Shown here: in pieces, positions 11,917 through 25,600 of the stretch
Position numbering within the stretch: the stretch's first letter is position 1
Layout of the letters: the number at the start of each line of letters is the position of its first letter
Origin: Dastarcus helophoroides
Lineage: Eukaryota; Arthropoda; Insecta; Coleoptera; Bothrideridae
Length of the DNA: 64,000 bases
Direction: 5' to 3'
Assembly: GCA_028583605.1 (NCBI GenBank)
Contig: CM053327.1
Location: 42,893,559 to 42,957,558, forward strand
Translations under genes and position numbers: made by a program
Notes under the pieces: generated by a model
Seen by the model: only the letters and a program-made list of their open reading frames with translations
Database searches by the model: none
What the model was told of the DNA's origin: nothing

Positions 11917-12400
11917 CTTCGATTTGCCCATTCTAATTTTTTGGTCTTGGAAAGATTGATCTTTCTTGGTCCTATTGGAAAATACAAGACTTGTCAGGAT
12001 TAATGCCATATTTTACAAGGTCAGTGTATTTTTCAATTCATTGTCAAAACGTCAAGAAACGTTTGTCTCATGCTGTGCTTTTTAGCTAGAGTATTTTTGA
12101 AACATTTTCAGGTAGATCTTCCCGATCCTTAATTAGTTAAAATTTGTTGGGCGTTTGGTGCGTCAAAATCAACTATTTCGATCATCATGGATTATCAAGC
12201 GACTATTATGAAGACGATCATGAATTGTGTTTCTGTAGCTAAACGCCTTTTTTTTATATCAGTGTCATTCCACGTGTTTCTCTTCGTACACTCGCCGAAG
12301 AACTCAAAATAAGTAAACGTAGTATTTTTTATGATTTTCAATCCACTTACAAAGGGTAACCCCATTATGCCTTCAAAGCACTACGAGTAGGATGCGGAAA

Positions 12401-12575
12401 CTAGATGGCGATGAGCCGCCTTCTTAAACTTAATAGGTTGTAATTTTTGGGGAAAATTTCTTTCGGTAACGCGTTCCATAGCTTGGAAGTTCTATAGAAA
12501 AAAGAGCCGCCGTAGACGGAAGTCTTCACTGTGTCAAGCTGGACCCCACAGGAATTTGCTGTCTCCGACTGTCTT
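12401..12575 (-). mobile_element. LINE (non-LTR retrotransposon) reverse-transcriptase C-terminal fragment
   Basis: On the minus strand a frame without internal stop encodes STRQSETANSCGVQLDTVKT, then YGGSFFYRTSKLWNALPKEI, then a basic tail SLRRRLIAI and a stop at 12403-12401. The pattern 'SFFxRTxxLWNALP' close to the stop is characteristic of the end of the ORF2 protein in CR1/Jockey/RTE-type LINEs. Everything upstream of the RT tail is missing, so this is a remnant. It abuts the dispersed repeat starting near 12580, which may be a later insertion or a 5' truncation junction. Confidence 0.75.
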
Positions 12576-12579
12576 GTAG

Positions 12580-12890
12580 AAGAGTTTCGCCTCTGGTATG
12601 GTGGACGTACTGAGTTACCTTGCTCTTCTGTCTAAACTTTCTTATTCTTTGCATCAATTTTCAATTCAGAAGTGTTTCGCCCCTGGTATGGTGGACATAC
12701 TGAGTTACCGTGCTCTGATGTTTTAAAATTGGCCTTTTCATTCTTTCATTTTTACATATTCCCTTATATTTCCCTTTTTATTGTTTCTTTTCTTTGTTCC
12801 TGGAGAAGCCCTCTACGATGGTGGGCGAAAGGTCGAACACTTTTAGTAGTTCTTTGACACGGTCCCAGAAGAAGTATGTCCTGTACTGAT
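12580..12890 (+). repeat. Second copy of the GAGTTTCGCC / GAAACGTCGAAC dispersed repeat
   Basis: It starts GAGTTTCGCCTCTGGTATGG and ends GACACGGTCCCAGAAGAAGT, collinear with the right half of the 5.4-5.9 kb copy. The hammerhead-like end (12795-12839) has core CTGGAGA instead of CTGAAGA and GAAAGGTC instead of GAAACGTC, so this copy is decayed at essential positions. Confidence 0.7.
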
Positions 12891-13531
12891 TCTGGTCGTG
12901 GAAGCCTTCGTTATCATGTCTTGTAGGCCTCAAGAATCTTGCCCTTGGGGGGATCAATTCTTATTAGTTCCTGAATTCCGCTTTGACATTCACAATCGAC
13001 CTTCTGTGAATAGCTTAAACTTCTGAAAATTTGGTCTTCGTTTTCATGTTGAAGTTTTCCAACTTTCACAAAATTAAACTATTTGGGCAATCCTCAAAAT
13101 TCAATAGACTTCTATTCTGAGAAATTCCGAATTGATGACAGCAGTGATCTCAAAAATTGGTTAAGATTGCGAGCTGCGAGGATGTCATCGCAGACCAACG
13201 GACGGAAATGCATTTGGATTTTTGGAGATAATCGCAACTAAGATGTAGATTGTTTAGAGGAAACTTTCGCGCCACATTACAGTTGATTTGTAGCAAATTT
13301 ACCCGAGATATAAATAGTTTTTATTTTATCATTTTTCGATAAATTTGCTATTATTGGTAGTAGTAGTAGATAAGTAAATATTTGTTAATAAAATAGAGCA
13401 GCCTGATGGGGCACAATAAACCAGGAAGTAAAAGAAGCCACTATAACGTGAAAATGTATGTTTCCATTAAAATAGACCCACATAAGATATGTAAATCGCT
13501 TTATATTCATATACATCGCGTCTATTTGCAG
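12891..13531. other. No exon seen before scrib PDZ3
   Basis: No PDZ or leucine-rich-repeat coding sequence was found here. The earlier scrib exons (LRRs, PDZ1, PDZ2) must lie left of the window or were not recognisable. Confidence 0.4.
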
Positions 13532-13642
13532 GATGTTGTCTTAAGCAAAGCCGAAGGATCTCTAGGGTTCAGCATAATAGGCGGAACAGATCATTCCAGT
13601 ATTCCATTCGGCACCACGGAACCCGGTATATTCATCTCGCAT
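13532..13642 (+). CDS. scrib: scrib exon: first half of PDZ3
   Basis: Acceptor TTTGCAG precedes 13532 and donor GTAAGT follows 13642; length 111, phase 0/0. It encodes DVVLSKAEGSLGFSIIGG, the carboxylate-binding loop LGFSI of a class I PDZ, then DHSSIPFGTTEPGIFISH, which matches PDZ3 of animal Scribble (SDHSS..FG..EPG.FIS). Confidence 0.93.
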
Positions 13643-16600
13643 GTAAGTTGACGTAACAGAACAAAGGACAGTAATAACTATATTTGATCGTTTAACAATT
13701 TAGATGGTTCCCGGCGGCACGGCGGCGAAATGTGGGAAACTAAGAGTGGGTGATCGCATTCTAAAAGTTAATGGAACAGATGTCACGCAAGCAACGCATC
13801 AAGAGGCAGTCATGGAACTTTTAAGACCAGGCGATGGTATTACGCTGACTATAAGGCACGATCCTCTACCGGAGGGTTACAAGGTACTGTATTTTTTTTT
13901 AATAATTAATTGTGGCTACGATATTAAAGATAGAAATCTGCAACATTTGTTATCATTTATGGTGGGGTCACATGGTTCAAAAAAGGGTTTTTGAAAATTA
14001 TGCGATTTCAGTGTACAAACAGCTATCCGATGATAAAATGTTTTTTTTTTTCCCCGAAAATTCAGTTTGCTGTAAGTTTTTAAGAACAATGCAGCGAGTT
14101 CGTCATGGATGGTGAATTTGCTACGAACTTGATTTCAAGTTCACAGCACTTCGAAATTTAAAAAATATAAGAACTTCTTAACTTTCTCCGTTTAAGCACC
14201 TTACACTGACCACAGTAGACTCTAAATATTTATAACACGCTTCAACTCATGTGCACTTACTATTCTGCTTTATTTCAAGCAACTTATGATATCCTATGTT
14301 CAACCTATGGTAAGTTTAAAGAATGCTGTTGATGCTTTAATGCATGGTTGTTTCTAGTTAAAGTAGTACTTCTGTGATAGTTGGGAAATTCCAGTGCATC
14401 TCGCATTCATATTTTAAATGTGCAATTTCAGGAGCTCGTCATTGAAAAAGGTGACAACGAGAAGCTAGGCATGCATATCAAAGGTGGATTGCAAGGTCAA
14501 CGAGGTAATCCATTGGACCGATCCGACGAAGGCGTCTTCATATCTAAAATAAATTCGGTGGGAGCCGCCAGAAGAGACGGTCGCCTTAGAGCAGGCATGC
14601 GACTGCTAGAAGTCAACAGCAAATCGCTATTAGGAGCCACGCATCAAGAAGCAGTAAACGCGTTGAGATGTTGCGGAAATCACATACGATTAGTGGTTTG
14701 CAAAGGTTACGACAGAGCCGAAGTAGATAGGGCAGCTGCCGAAGGACGACTCACCAGAGGTGGCTCCGTCAGCAGCAGATCCCAAAGTATTAGTTCTTTG
14801 GATCTCCCAGACGAAGATCTCCAACAGGTATGCTATCGCTTAATCTGTTCCTTGTTGCTTTAATGGTTTTATCAGGAGCATCGTATGAAGACTGAATTGG
14901 TTCAATTCGAGAAGGAAGAGGCCGATAAAATGTTGCGATTGAGAGATGATGAGGAAGACGAAATGTCACTCATCGAAGCTAAACCCACATCACCAGCTGA
15001 TAAAGTACTGGATGTAGTAAGAGCGGTCGAAACTTTGGCGCATGGACCTTGTGAAAATTCAGTGCCACCGAAGTCGCCAGGGGGGCCCAATTCCGAGCTC
15101 AAAACGACCACCATAGTGATGAGTAAACACACTTTAGCACCACAAACGACTACGGTAAGACATGTTTGACGCGCTTTGGCAAACCAGTAATGTCGAGTTC
15201 ACCCTTGGTATGGAAATATTTTGCAGTTATATTTATTGATGGAATTCTTTTCTACTAAGGGCCTCTGCAATGGTTATTATTTTAAATTCTATTTTCTCGG
15301 TCCATTCAAATTTTATTGGGAAATAGACTTAACATTCCTGGTTTGTCACATCTTGGCTTTTTTTGCTTTTTGTGTTGTTCATTTGTTCCACATGCATTTA
15401 GTTGTGTCGTCGACGTTGACATGCTTTCCAACCATTTATCGTGCTTCCAATTGCTACATTTTGTTCACTTTTATTTTCGAAATTCTGTAAACAAACCACC
15501 ACACACTTAGTCAGGTCAAAGCGTGCTTTCTGCGCCCATGATTATCCATCAGCAAACCCAGCAGTGTAAAGTGCTCATTTTAAAGTGCAGTGTGACTCCC
15601 TAACTACAGTGTTAGTGTAGTAGTTGTCGTTTGTAATAGTGTAGTTGTTTTGTCCTATTTTCCTTCATACGTGACTTTTAAACCCAATTTTTACAGCGAG
15701 ATTACTTAAGTAATGATACCTTATAAAGCATGAGTTACGATGATTTTACGCAAAATGGCGCTCGATATTTCTAGATAGATTTGACGCTGTTAGGTAACAA
15801 AGTGGCTGCAAGTTTGGAATTGTGCATTTTGCTATCCCTAACAATGGCATGAAGCATGATTCTGGTAAAATACTACTTAATTGTAATTTTTCTTGCAGAC
15901 TAAACAAAGAGGTACAGGTACTACTCCATAACAGTTAGATAAAAGTGAGTTACTACTGTGAATCAAGTACTTAAAAACTTTTAAAATCGGCTCGTTATAG
16001 ACGTTATTAATATTTGAAAATGTCTTTCTATTTACAACAGACTTTTATAAGATTCTGCGTTGGGTATATTTTGGACATTTGACGTTAATATGTGCGGACA
16101 TCTATTTAGTAAATCTCTAAGCACTACAGACAACGCGCAGCCCAAATAGGAACGTGAAATTTCACACAGGTGTTCTCCATAATACGTAGGTGAGCACTAA
16201 GAGAGGATTTTTCAAATCTTGCCTCTAAGGTTAACGAACGGGCAATTCTTATGTAATGAATAATACATAAAATTGTATTTAAAGTTGCCTGTCAGCGTTA
16301 AGAACTGATATCTTTAATTAGTTGTCCCCACACCAATTTATCTAAATTTTTACAGGTGATCAACGCAGTTTTTTCATGATTTCTTTTATTTTTTTTATTT
16401 GAAGTTGATATTTCATATCCAAAGTTAAAATTTCCAGACTAAAATTGTAATGCAGGGATTGAGGGCCAAAAACTTTTGAATTGCTACATAATTTTCGCGA
16501 AATTTTCAATTCAAAGTCAAAATTTGGAAACGACGTCGACATTTCGAGAAGGAACTTTAAAATATTCCCTGCGTCTTCTTTGCGAATTATCGGTATTCAT

Positions 16601-19600
16601 CATTATTTATTTAGAATTGTGAAAGGAGTAACTGGCGAAGAAAAAACCAATAAAACATAAATGAATGTTCCAAAAAAAAATGTTTCCCCACATTTCCTAT
16701 TTCTCGAAAATACTTCTAAATTTATTTCTTGAAAATACTTCTAAGTTTATTTCCCGAAAATACTTCAAATTTGGATTTTTTTCTGAAAAATTGAAATAAA
16801 AACCTTGTCCCCTGAAACCAGGAAAGATGAAAAAACACAACAGAGGTTGCTCTAATGTTTTTCAATAGCCAAGCTATCATCTTCAAAGAGATGCTAAAGA
16901 TCGTAACCCTGAAGATGATATCTTGACTGTCAAAACTCGTTAGAGCAACCTCTGTTGTGTTTTTTAATCTTTTTTAGTTTCAGAGCACAAGATTTGTATT
17001 TCAATTTTTGAAGCTAACCAAGGCCCAGTCCGTTGCACCAAAATTATGGCTTTTTTTCTGAAATTATTCGAAAAAACATTAAATTTTGAAAAAAGTCACA
17101 ACTTCGAAAAAAATCCAAATTTTGATGACAAATCGTAGAAACTTATTAAAAAAAAAGATGAAATCGTAAAAAATTCGAGAATTTCAAAAAGTCGTGATTT
17201 AGAAAAAAATCAATTTTTCAAAAAGGTGAAAATTTTCGGAAAAAGGATGGAAATTTCGAAAAAAAGTCAAATTTTGAAAAAAGCCACAATATTGAAGAAA
17301 ATCCAAATTTTGATGAGAAATCGTAGAAACTTTTCAAAAAAAAAAGGTGAAATCCTGAAAAACTTCGAGAATTTCAAAAAGTCGTAATTTACAAAAAAAA
17401 TCAATTTAAAAAAAAGAGTGTTTCCCCACATTTCCTATTTCTCGAAAATACTTCTAAATTTATTTCTTGAAAATACTTCTAAGTTTATTTCCCGAAAATA
17501 CTTCAAATTTGGATTTTTTTCTGAAAAATTGGAATAAAAACCTTGTCCCCTGAAACCAGGAAAGATGAAAAAACACAACAGAGGTTGCTCTAACGTTTTT
17601 CGATAGCCAAGCTATCATCTTCAAAGAGATGCTGAAGATCGTAACTTTGAAGATGATATCTTGGCTGTCAAAACTCGTTAGAGCAACCTCTGTTGTGTTT
17701 TTTAATCTTTTTTGGTTTCCGAGCACAATATTTGTATTTCAATTTTTGAAGCTAACCAAGGCCCAGTTCGTTGCACCAAAATTATGGCTTTTTTTCTGAA
17801 ATTTTTCGAAAAAACATTAAATTTTGAAAAAAGTCACAACTTCGAAGAAAATCCAAATTTTGATGAGAAATCGTAGAAACTTTTCAAAAAAGGAAAGGTG
17901 ATTTCCTGAAAAACTTCGAGAATTTCAAAAAGTCGTAATTTGCAAAAAAAATCAATTTAAAAAAAAAAAGAGTGTTTCCCCACATTTCCTATTTCTCGAA
18001 AATACTTCTAAATTTATTTCTTGAAAATACTTCTAAGTTTATTTCCCGAAAATACTTCAAATTTGGACTTTTTTCTGAAAAATTGAAATAAAAATCTTGT
18101 CCCCTGAAACCAGGAAAGATTAAAAAACACAACAGAGGTTGCTCTAACGTTTTTCAATAGCCAAGCTATCATCTTCAAAGAGATGCTGAAGATCGTAACT
18201 CTGAAGATGATATCTTGGCTGTCAAAACTCGTTAGAGCAACCTCTGTTGTGTTTTTTAATCTTTTTTGGTTTCAGAGCACAAGATTTGTATTTCAATTTT
18301 TGAAGCTAACCAAGGCCCAGTCCGTTGCACCAAAATTATGGCTTTTTTTCTGAAATTTTTCGAAAAAACATTAAATTTTGAAAAAAGTCACAACTTCGAA
18401 AAAAATCCAAATTTTGATGACAAATCGTAGAAATTTGTTAAAAAAAAAGATGAAATCCTAAAAAAAATTCGAGAATTTCAAAAAGTCGTGATTTAGAAAA
18501 AAATCAATTTTTCAAAAAGGTGAAAATTTTCGGAAAAAGGATGGAAATTTCGAAAAAAAGTCTAATTTTGAAAAAAGCCACAACTTTGAAGAAAATCCAA
18601 ATTTTGATGAGAAATCGTAGAAACTTTTCAAAAAAAGAAAGGTGAAATCCTGAAAAACTCCGAGGATTTCAAAAAGTCGTAATTTACAAAAAAAAATCAA
18701 TTTAAAAAAAAAGAGTGTTTCCCCACATTTCCTATTTCTCGAAAATACTTCTAAATTTATTTCTTGAAAATACTTCTAAGTTTATTTCGCGAAAATACTT
18801 CAAATTTGGATTTTTTTCTGAAATTTTGAAATAAAAACCTTGTCCCCTGCAACCAGGAAAGATTAAAAAACACAACAGAGGTTGCTCTAACGTTTTTCGA
18901 TAGCCAAGCTATCATCTTCGAAGAGATGCTGAAGATCGTAACTCTGAAGATGATATCTTGGCTGTCAAAACTCGTTAGAGCAACCTCTGTTGTGTTTTTT
19001 AATCTTTTTTGGTTTCAGAGCACAAGATTTGTATTTCAATTTTTGAAGCTAACCAAGGCCCAGTCCGTTGCACTAAAATTATGACTTTTTTTCTGAAATT
19101 TTTCGAAAAAACATTAAATTTTGAAAAAAGTCACAACTTCGAAAAAAATCCAAATTTTGATGACAAATCGTAGAAACTTATTAAAAAAAAAGATGAAATC
19201 CTAAAAAAATTCGAGAATTTCAAAAAGTCGTGATTTGGAAAAAAATCAATTTTTCAAAAAGGTGAAAATTTTCGGAAAAAGGATGGAAATTTCGAAAAAA
19301 AGTCAAATTTTGAAAAAAGCCACAACTTTGAAGAAAATCCAAATTTTGATGAGAAATCGTAGAAACTTTTCAAAAAAAGAAAGGTGAAATCCTGAAAAAC
19401 TTCGAGAATTTCAAAAAGTCGTAATTTACAAAAAAAAATCAATTTAAAAAAAAAGAGTGTTTCCCCACATTTCCTATTTCTCGAAAATACTTCTAAATTT
19501 ATTTCTTGAAAATACTTCTAAGTTTATTTACCGAAAATACTTCAAATTTGGACTTTTTTCTGAAAAATTGAAATAAAAACCTTGTCCCCCGAAACCAGGA

Positions 19601-22600
19601 AAGATGAAAAAACACAACAGAGGTTGCTCTAACGTTTTTCGATAGCCAAGCTATCATCTTCAAAGAGATGATAAAGATCGTAACTCTGAAGATGATATCT
19701 TGGCTGTCAAAACTCGTTAGAGCAACCTCTGTTGTGTTTTTTTAATCTTTTTTGGTTTCAGAGCACAAGATTTGTATTTCAATTTTTGAAGCTAACCAAG
19801 GCCCAGTCCGTTGCACCAAAATTATGGCTTTTTTTCTGAAATTTTTCGAAAAAACATTAAATTTTGAAAAAAGTCATAACTTCGAAAAAAATCCAAATTT
19901 TGATGACAAATCGTAGAAACTTATTAAAAAAAAAAGATGAAATCCCAAAAAAATTCGAGAATTTCAAAAAGTTGTGATTTGGAAAAAAATCAATTTTTCA
20001 AAAAGGTGAAAATTTTCGGAAAAAGGATGGAAATTTCGAAAAAAAAGTCAAATTTTGAAAAAAGCCACAACTTTGAAGAAAATCCAAATTTTGATGAGAA
20101 ATCGTAGAAACTTTTCAAAAAAAGAAAGGTGAAATCCTGAAAAACTTCGAGAATTTCAAAAAGTCGTAAGTTACAAAAAAAATCAATTTAAAAAAAAAGA
20201 GTGTTTCTCCACATTTCCTATTTCTCGAAAATACTTCTAAATTTATTTCTTGAAAATACTTCTAAGTTTATTTACCGAAAATACTTCAAATTTGGATTTT
20301 TTTCTGAAAAATTGAAATAAAAACCTTGTTCCCTGAAACCAGGAAAGATTGAAAAACACAACAGAGGTTGCTCTAACGTTTTTCGATAGCCAAGCTATCA
20401 TCTTCAAAGAGATGCTGAAGATCGTAACTCTGAAGATGATATCTTGGCTGTCAAAACTCGTTAGAGCAACCTCTGTTGTGTTTTTTTAATCTTTTTTGGT
20501 TTCAGAGCACAAGATTTGTATTTCAATTTTTGAAGCTAACCAAAGCCCAGTCCGTTGCACCAAAATTATGGCTTTTTTCTGAAATTTTTCGAAAAAACAT
20601 CAAATTTTGAAAGTCACAACTTCGAAAAAAATCCAAATTTTGATGACAAATCGTAGAAACTTATTAAAAAAAAGAGATGAAATCCTGAAAAAAATTCGAG
20701 AATTTTGAAAAGTCGTACTTTGGAACTTCGAGAAGTAGTAAAAGGTTTTAACAGACGTGGAAATTTCAAAAAAAAAGTGAATATTTTTTGTGTAAATATT
20801 TTCAGAATTCAGAAAATAAATCAAAATCTTAAAGAAGGCCGAAATCGAAAAAGTTTTGCGATTAATAAAATAAGTAAAAATTTGAAAAAAGTGGAAACTA
20901 AAATAAGAAAATTAGAAAATTTGAATTTCGAAGCTTTCACAATATATAAAGACGAAATGTTTTTTAAAAAAAGTCGAAAAATGTTTATAAATTTTTAATA
21001 AGAAACGAAGGCAGACTTTTAACAAAAGTTATCATTTTTAGAATCTCAAAATTTTTAGAAAAAGTCGAAGTGTTTAGAAAAAGTCAACATTTTTAGAAAA
21101 AGTCAACATTTTGAAAAAAAGTCGAATATTCGCAATTTCGAATTGACATTTCAAAAAAGATCAACATTTACAAAAGTAAGGTCAAACAAGAGTCGAAATT
21201 TTCGAAAAACTTTAAAACTTCGAGATCAGTTTAAATTCTTCGAAAAAATTTGAAAGTGATAGGGAATTTATTAAAAAAGTTGAAATTTTTAAATAATAAA
21301 TAAACAAGTAGGACAGAGTTTTGAAGAATTTCGAGACGTTGGAATTTTGATTAAGTTATAATTTTGAAAAAAGTCGAATTTTCAAAATCAAGTCAAAATT
21401 TCGGGACAAAAATGAATTTGGAAGACGAATTAGAAAAAATCGAATTAAAAAAAAATTAAACACTCGAGAGTCGATGCTTACAAAAGTCGGAAGTTTCAAA
21501 AAAGTCAAATTTTTGAAAAAGTCCAAGTTAAAAACAGTCACATTTGCAAAAAAATTGAAATTTTGAGTCGAAATTTTAAAAAATTTCGAGTCGAAATTCA
21601 AAAAAAGATCACCATTTTCAAAAGATGAGATCAAACATTTGAAAACTGTCGAAATTGTCGAAAGACTTCAAAACTTCGAGATAAATTCAAAATATTCGAA
21701 AAAATTCGAAATATGAAATAGAAAATATCCAAAAAAAAGTTAAAATTTAAAAAAAAATGTTTAACAAGGACAAAAGTTATAAAAGAAATAAAAATATCAA
21801 AAAAAGCAAAATATATTCCAATAAGACAAAATTTTAAAGAATTTCGAGACGTTGGAATTTCCAAATAGTCTAAACTTTGAAAAAAGTCGAAATTTTCAAA
21901 ATCAGTTCAACATTTTTAGAAAAAAAATGAAATTTTGAAAGTCGAACGAGGAACGATCGAATTAAAAAAAAATCAAACACTCGAGAGAGTCGATGTTTAC
22001 AAAAGTTGGAAGTTTCAAAGAAGTCGAATTTTCAAAAAGAATTGAAACGGTTTGAAAAAGTCGAATTTATAGGCAGTCACATTTGCAAAAAAATTGAAAT
22101 TCGAGTCGAAATTTTAAAAAATTTCAAGTCGACATTCAAAATAAGGTCACTATTTTCAAAAGATAAGATCAAACATTTGAAAACTGTCGAAATTGTCAAA
22201 AGACTTCAAAACTTCGAGATAAATGCAAAATATGCGAAAAAATTTGAAATATTACCCAAAGCGCCACCGCTACTACCCAAAGCGCCACCGCTACTACCCA
22301 AAGCGCCACCGCTACTACCCAAAGCGCCACCGCTACTACCCAAAGCGCCACCGCTACTACCCAAAGCGCCACCGCTACTACCCAAAGCGCCACCGCTACT
22401 ACCCAAAGCGCCACCGCTACTACCCAAAGCGCCACCGCTACTACCCAAAGCGCCACCGCTACTACCCAAAGCGCCACCGCTACTACCCAAAGCGCCACCG
22501 CTACTACCCAAAGCGCCACCGCTACTACCCAAAGCGCCACCGCTACTACCCAAAGCGCCACCGCTACTACCCAAAGCGCCACCGCTACTACCCAAAGCGC

Positions 22601-25600
22601 CACCGCTACTACCCAAAGCGCCACCGCTACTACCCAAAGCGCCACCGCTACTACCCAAAGCGCCACCGCTACTACCCAAAGCGCCACCGCTACTACCCAA
22701 AGCGCCACCGCTACTACCCAAAGCGCCACCGCTACTACCCAAAGCGCCACCGCTACTACCCAAAGCGCCACCGCTACTACCCAAAGCGCCACCGCTACTA
22801 CCCAAAGCGCCACCGCTACTACCCAAAGCGCCACCGCTACTACCCAAAGCGCCACCGCTACTACCCAAAGCGCCACCGCTACTACCCAAAGCGCCACCGC
22901 TACTACCCAAAGCGCCACCGCTACTACCCAAAGCGCCACCGCTACTACCCAAAGCGCCACCGCTACTACCCAAAGCGCCACCGCTACTACCCAAAGCGCC
23001 ACCGCTACTACCCAAAGCGCCACCGCTACTACCCAAAGCGCCACCGCTACTACCCAAAGCGCCACCGCTACTACCCAAAGCGCCACCGCTACTACCCAAA
23101 GCGCCACCGCTACTACCCAAAGCGCCACCGCTACTACCCAAAGCGCCACCGCTACTACCCAAAGCGCCACCGCTACTACCCAAAGCGCCACCGCTACTAC
23201 CCAAAGCGCCACCGCTACTACCCAAAGCGCCACCGCTACTACCCAAAGCGCCACAACACTCGAGAGAGTCGACGTTTACAAAAGTCAGAAGTTTCAAAAG
23301 AGTCAAATTTTCAAAAAGAATTAAAATGTTTTGAAAAAGTCGAATTTAAAGGCAGTCACATGTGCAAAAAAATTGAAATTTCGGGTCGAAATTTTATAAA
23401 ATTTCGAGTCGAAATTCAAAAAAGGGTCACCATTTTCAAAAGATGAGATGAAATATTTGAAAACTGTCGAAATTGTCGAAAGACTTCAAAACTTCGAGAT
23501 AAATGCAAAATATGCGAAAAAATTTGAAATATTAAATAGAAAATTTCTAAAATAAGTTGAAATTTTCGAAAAATAAAATGTTTAACAAGAACAAAAGTTT
23601 TAAAAGAAATAAAAATATCAAAAAGGGCAAAATATATTCTAATAAGACAGAATTTTGAAGAATTTCGAAACGTTGGAATTTCCAGAGTCTAAACTTTGAA
23701 AAGTCGACATTTTCAATATCGGGTCAAAATTTTGAGGAAAAAATTTAAATTTTAGAAGGCGACAAGGTTTATAAAGTCGGAAGTTTCAAAAAAGTCAAAT
23801 TGAGAGATTGAGAATTGAAATGTTTTGAAAAAGTCGAATTTAAAGACAGTCACATTTGCAAAAAAATTGGAAGTCTGACGAGGAACGATCGAATTAAAAA
23901 AAATCAAACACTCGAGAGAGTCGACGTTTACAAAAGTCAGAAGTTTCAAAAGAGTCAAATTTTCAAAAAGAATTAAAATGTTTTGAAAAAGTCGAATTTA
24001 AAGGCAGTCACATGTGCAAAAAAATTGAAATTTCGGGTCGAAATTTTATAAAATTTCGAGTCGAAATTCAAAAAAGGGTCACCATTTTCAAAAGATGAGA
24101 TGAAATATTTGAAAACTGTCGAAATTGACGAAAGACTTCAAAACTTCGAGATAAATGCAAAATATGCGAAAAAATTTGAAATATTAAATAGAAAATTTCT
24201 AAAATAAGTTGAAATTTTCGAAAAATAAAATGTTTAACAAGATCAAAAGTTTTAAAAGAAATAAAAATATCAAAAAGGGCAAAATACATTCTAATAAGAC
24301 AGAATTTTGAAGAATTTCGAAACGTTGGAATTTCCAAAGAGTCTAAACTTTGAAAAAAGTCGAAATATTCAATATTGGGTCAAAATTTTGAGGAAAAGAA
24401 TAAAATTTTAGAAGGCGACAATGTTTATAAAGTCGGAAGTTTCAAAAAAATTGAGAGATTGAGAATTGAAATGTTTTGAAAAAGTCGAATTTAAAGAGAG
24501 TCACATTTGCAAAAAAATTGGAAGTCGAACGAGGAAGGAACGAATTAAAAAAAATCAAACACTCGAGAGAGTCGACGTTTACAAAAGTCAGAAGTTTCAA
24601 AAGAGTCAAATTTTTAAAAAGAATTAAAATGTTTTGAAAAAGTCGAATTTAAAGGCAGTCACATTTGCAAAAAAATTCAAATTTCGAGTCGAAATTTTAA
24701 ATAATTTCGAGTCGAAATTTACCAAAGCGCCACCGCTACTACCCAAAGCGCCACCGCTACTACCCAAAGCGCCACCGCTACTACCCAAAGCGCCACCGCT
24801 ACTACCCAAAGCGCCACCGCTACTACCCAAAGCGCCACCGCTACTACCCAAAGCGCCACCGCTACTACCCAAAGCGCCACCGCTACTACCCAAAGCGCCA
24901 CCGCTACTACCCAAAGCGCCACCGCTACTACCCAAAGCGCCACCGCTACTACCCAAAGCGCCACCGCTACTACCCAAAGCGCCACCGCTACTACCCAAAG
25001 CGCCACCGCTACTACCCAAAGCGCCACCGCTACTACCCAAAGCGCCACCGCTACTACCCAAAGCGCCACCGCTACTACCCAAAGCGCCACCGCTACTACC
25101 CAAAGCGCCACCGCTACTACCCAAAGCGCCACCGCTACTACCCAAAGCGCCACCGCTACTACCCAAAGCGCCACCGCTACTACCCAAAGCGCCACCGCTA
25201 CTACCCAAAGCGCCACCGCTACTACCCAAAGCGCCACCGCTACTACCCAAAGCGCCACCGCTACTACCCAAAGCGCCACCGCTACTACCCAAAGCGCCAC
25301 CGCTACTACCCAAAGCGCCACCGCTACTACCCAAAGCGCCACCGCTACTACCCAAAGCGCCACCGCTACTACCCAAAGCGCCACCGCTACTACCCAAAGC
25401 GCCACCGCTACTACCCAAAGCGCCACCGCTACTACCCAAAGCGCCACCGCTACTACCCAAAGCGCCACCGCTACTACCCAAAGCGCCACCGCTACTACCC
25501 AAAGCGCCACCGCTACTACCCAAAGCGCCACCGCTACTACCCAAAGCGCCACCGCTACTACCCAAAGCGCCACCGCTACTACCCAAAGCGCCACCGCTAC

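Noticed and set aside
12100..12330. Mariner-type transposase remnant (VSLRTLAEELKISKRS-like words)
   Set aside because: Only one short stretch resembles a helix-turn-helix; no catalytic block or terminal repeats were found, so it is not annotated.
13406..13531. ATG at 13406 as a start for the PDZ3 frame
   Set aside because: The frame crosses a clear intron acceptor (TATTTGCAG at 13531); upstream codons do not resemble Scribble, which has LRRs and PDZ1/2 before this point.
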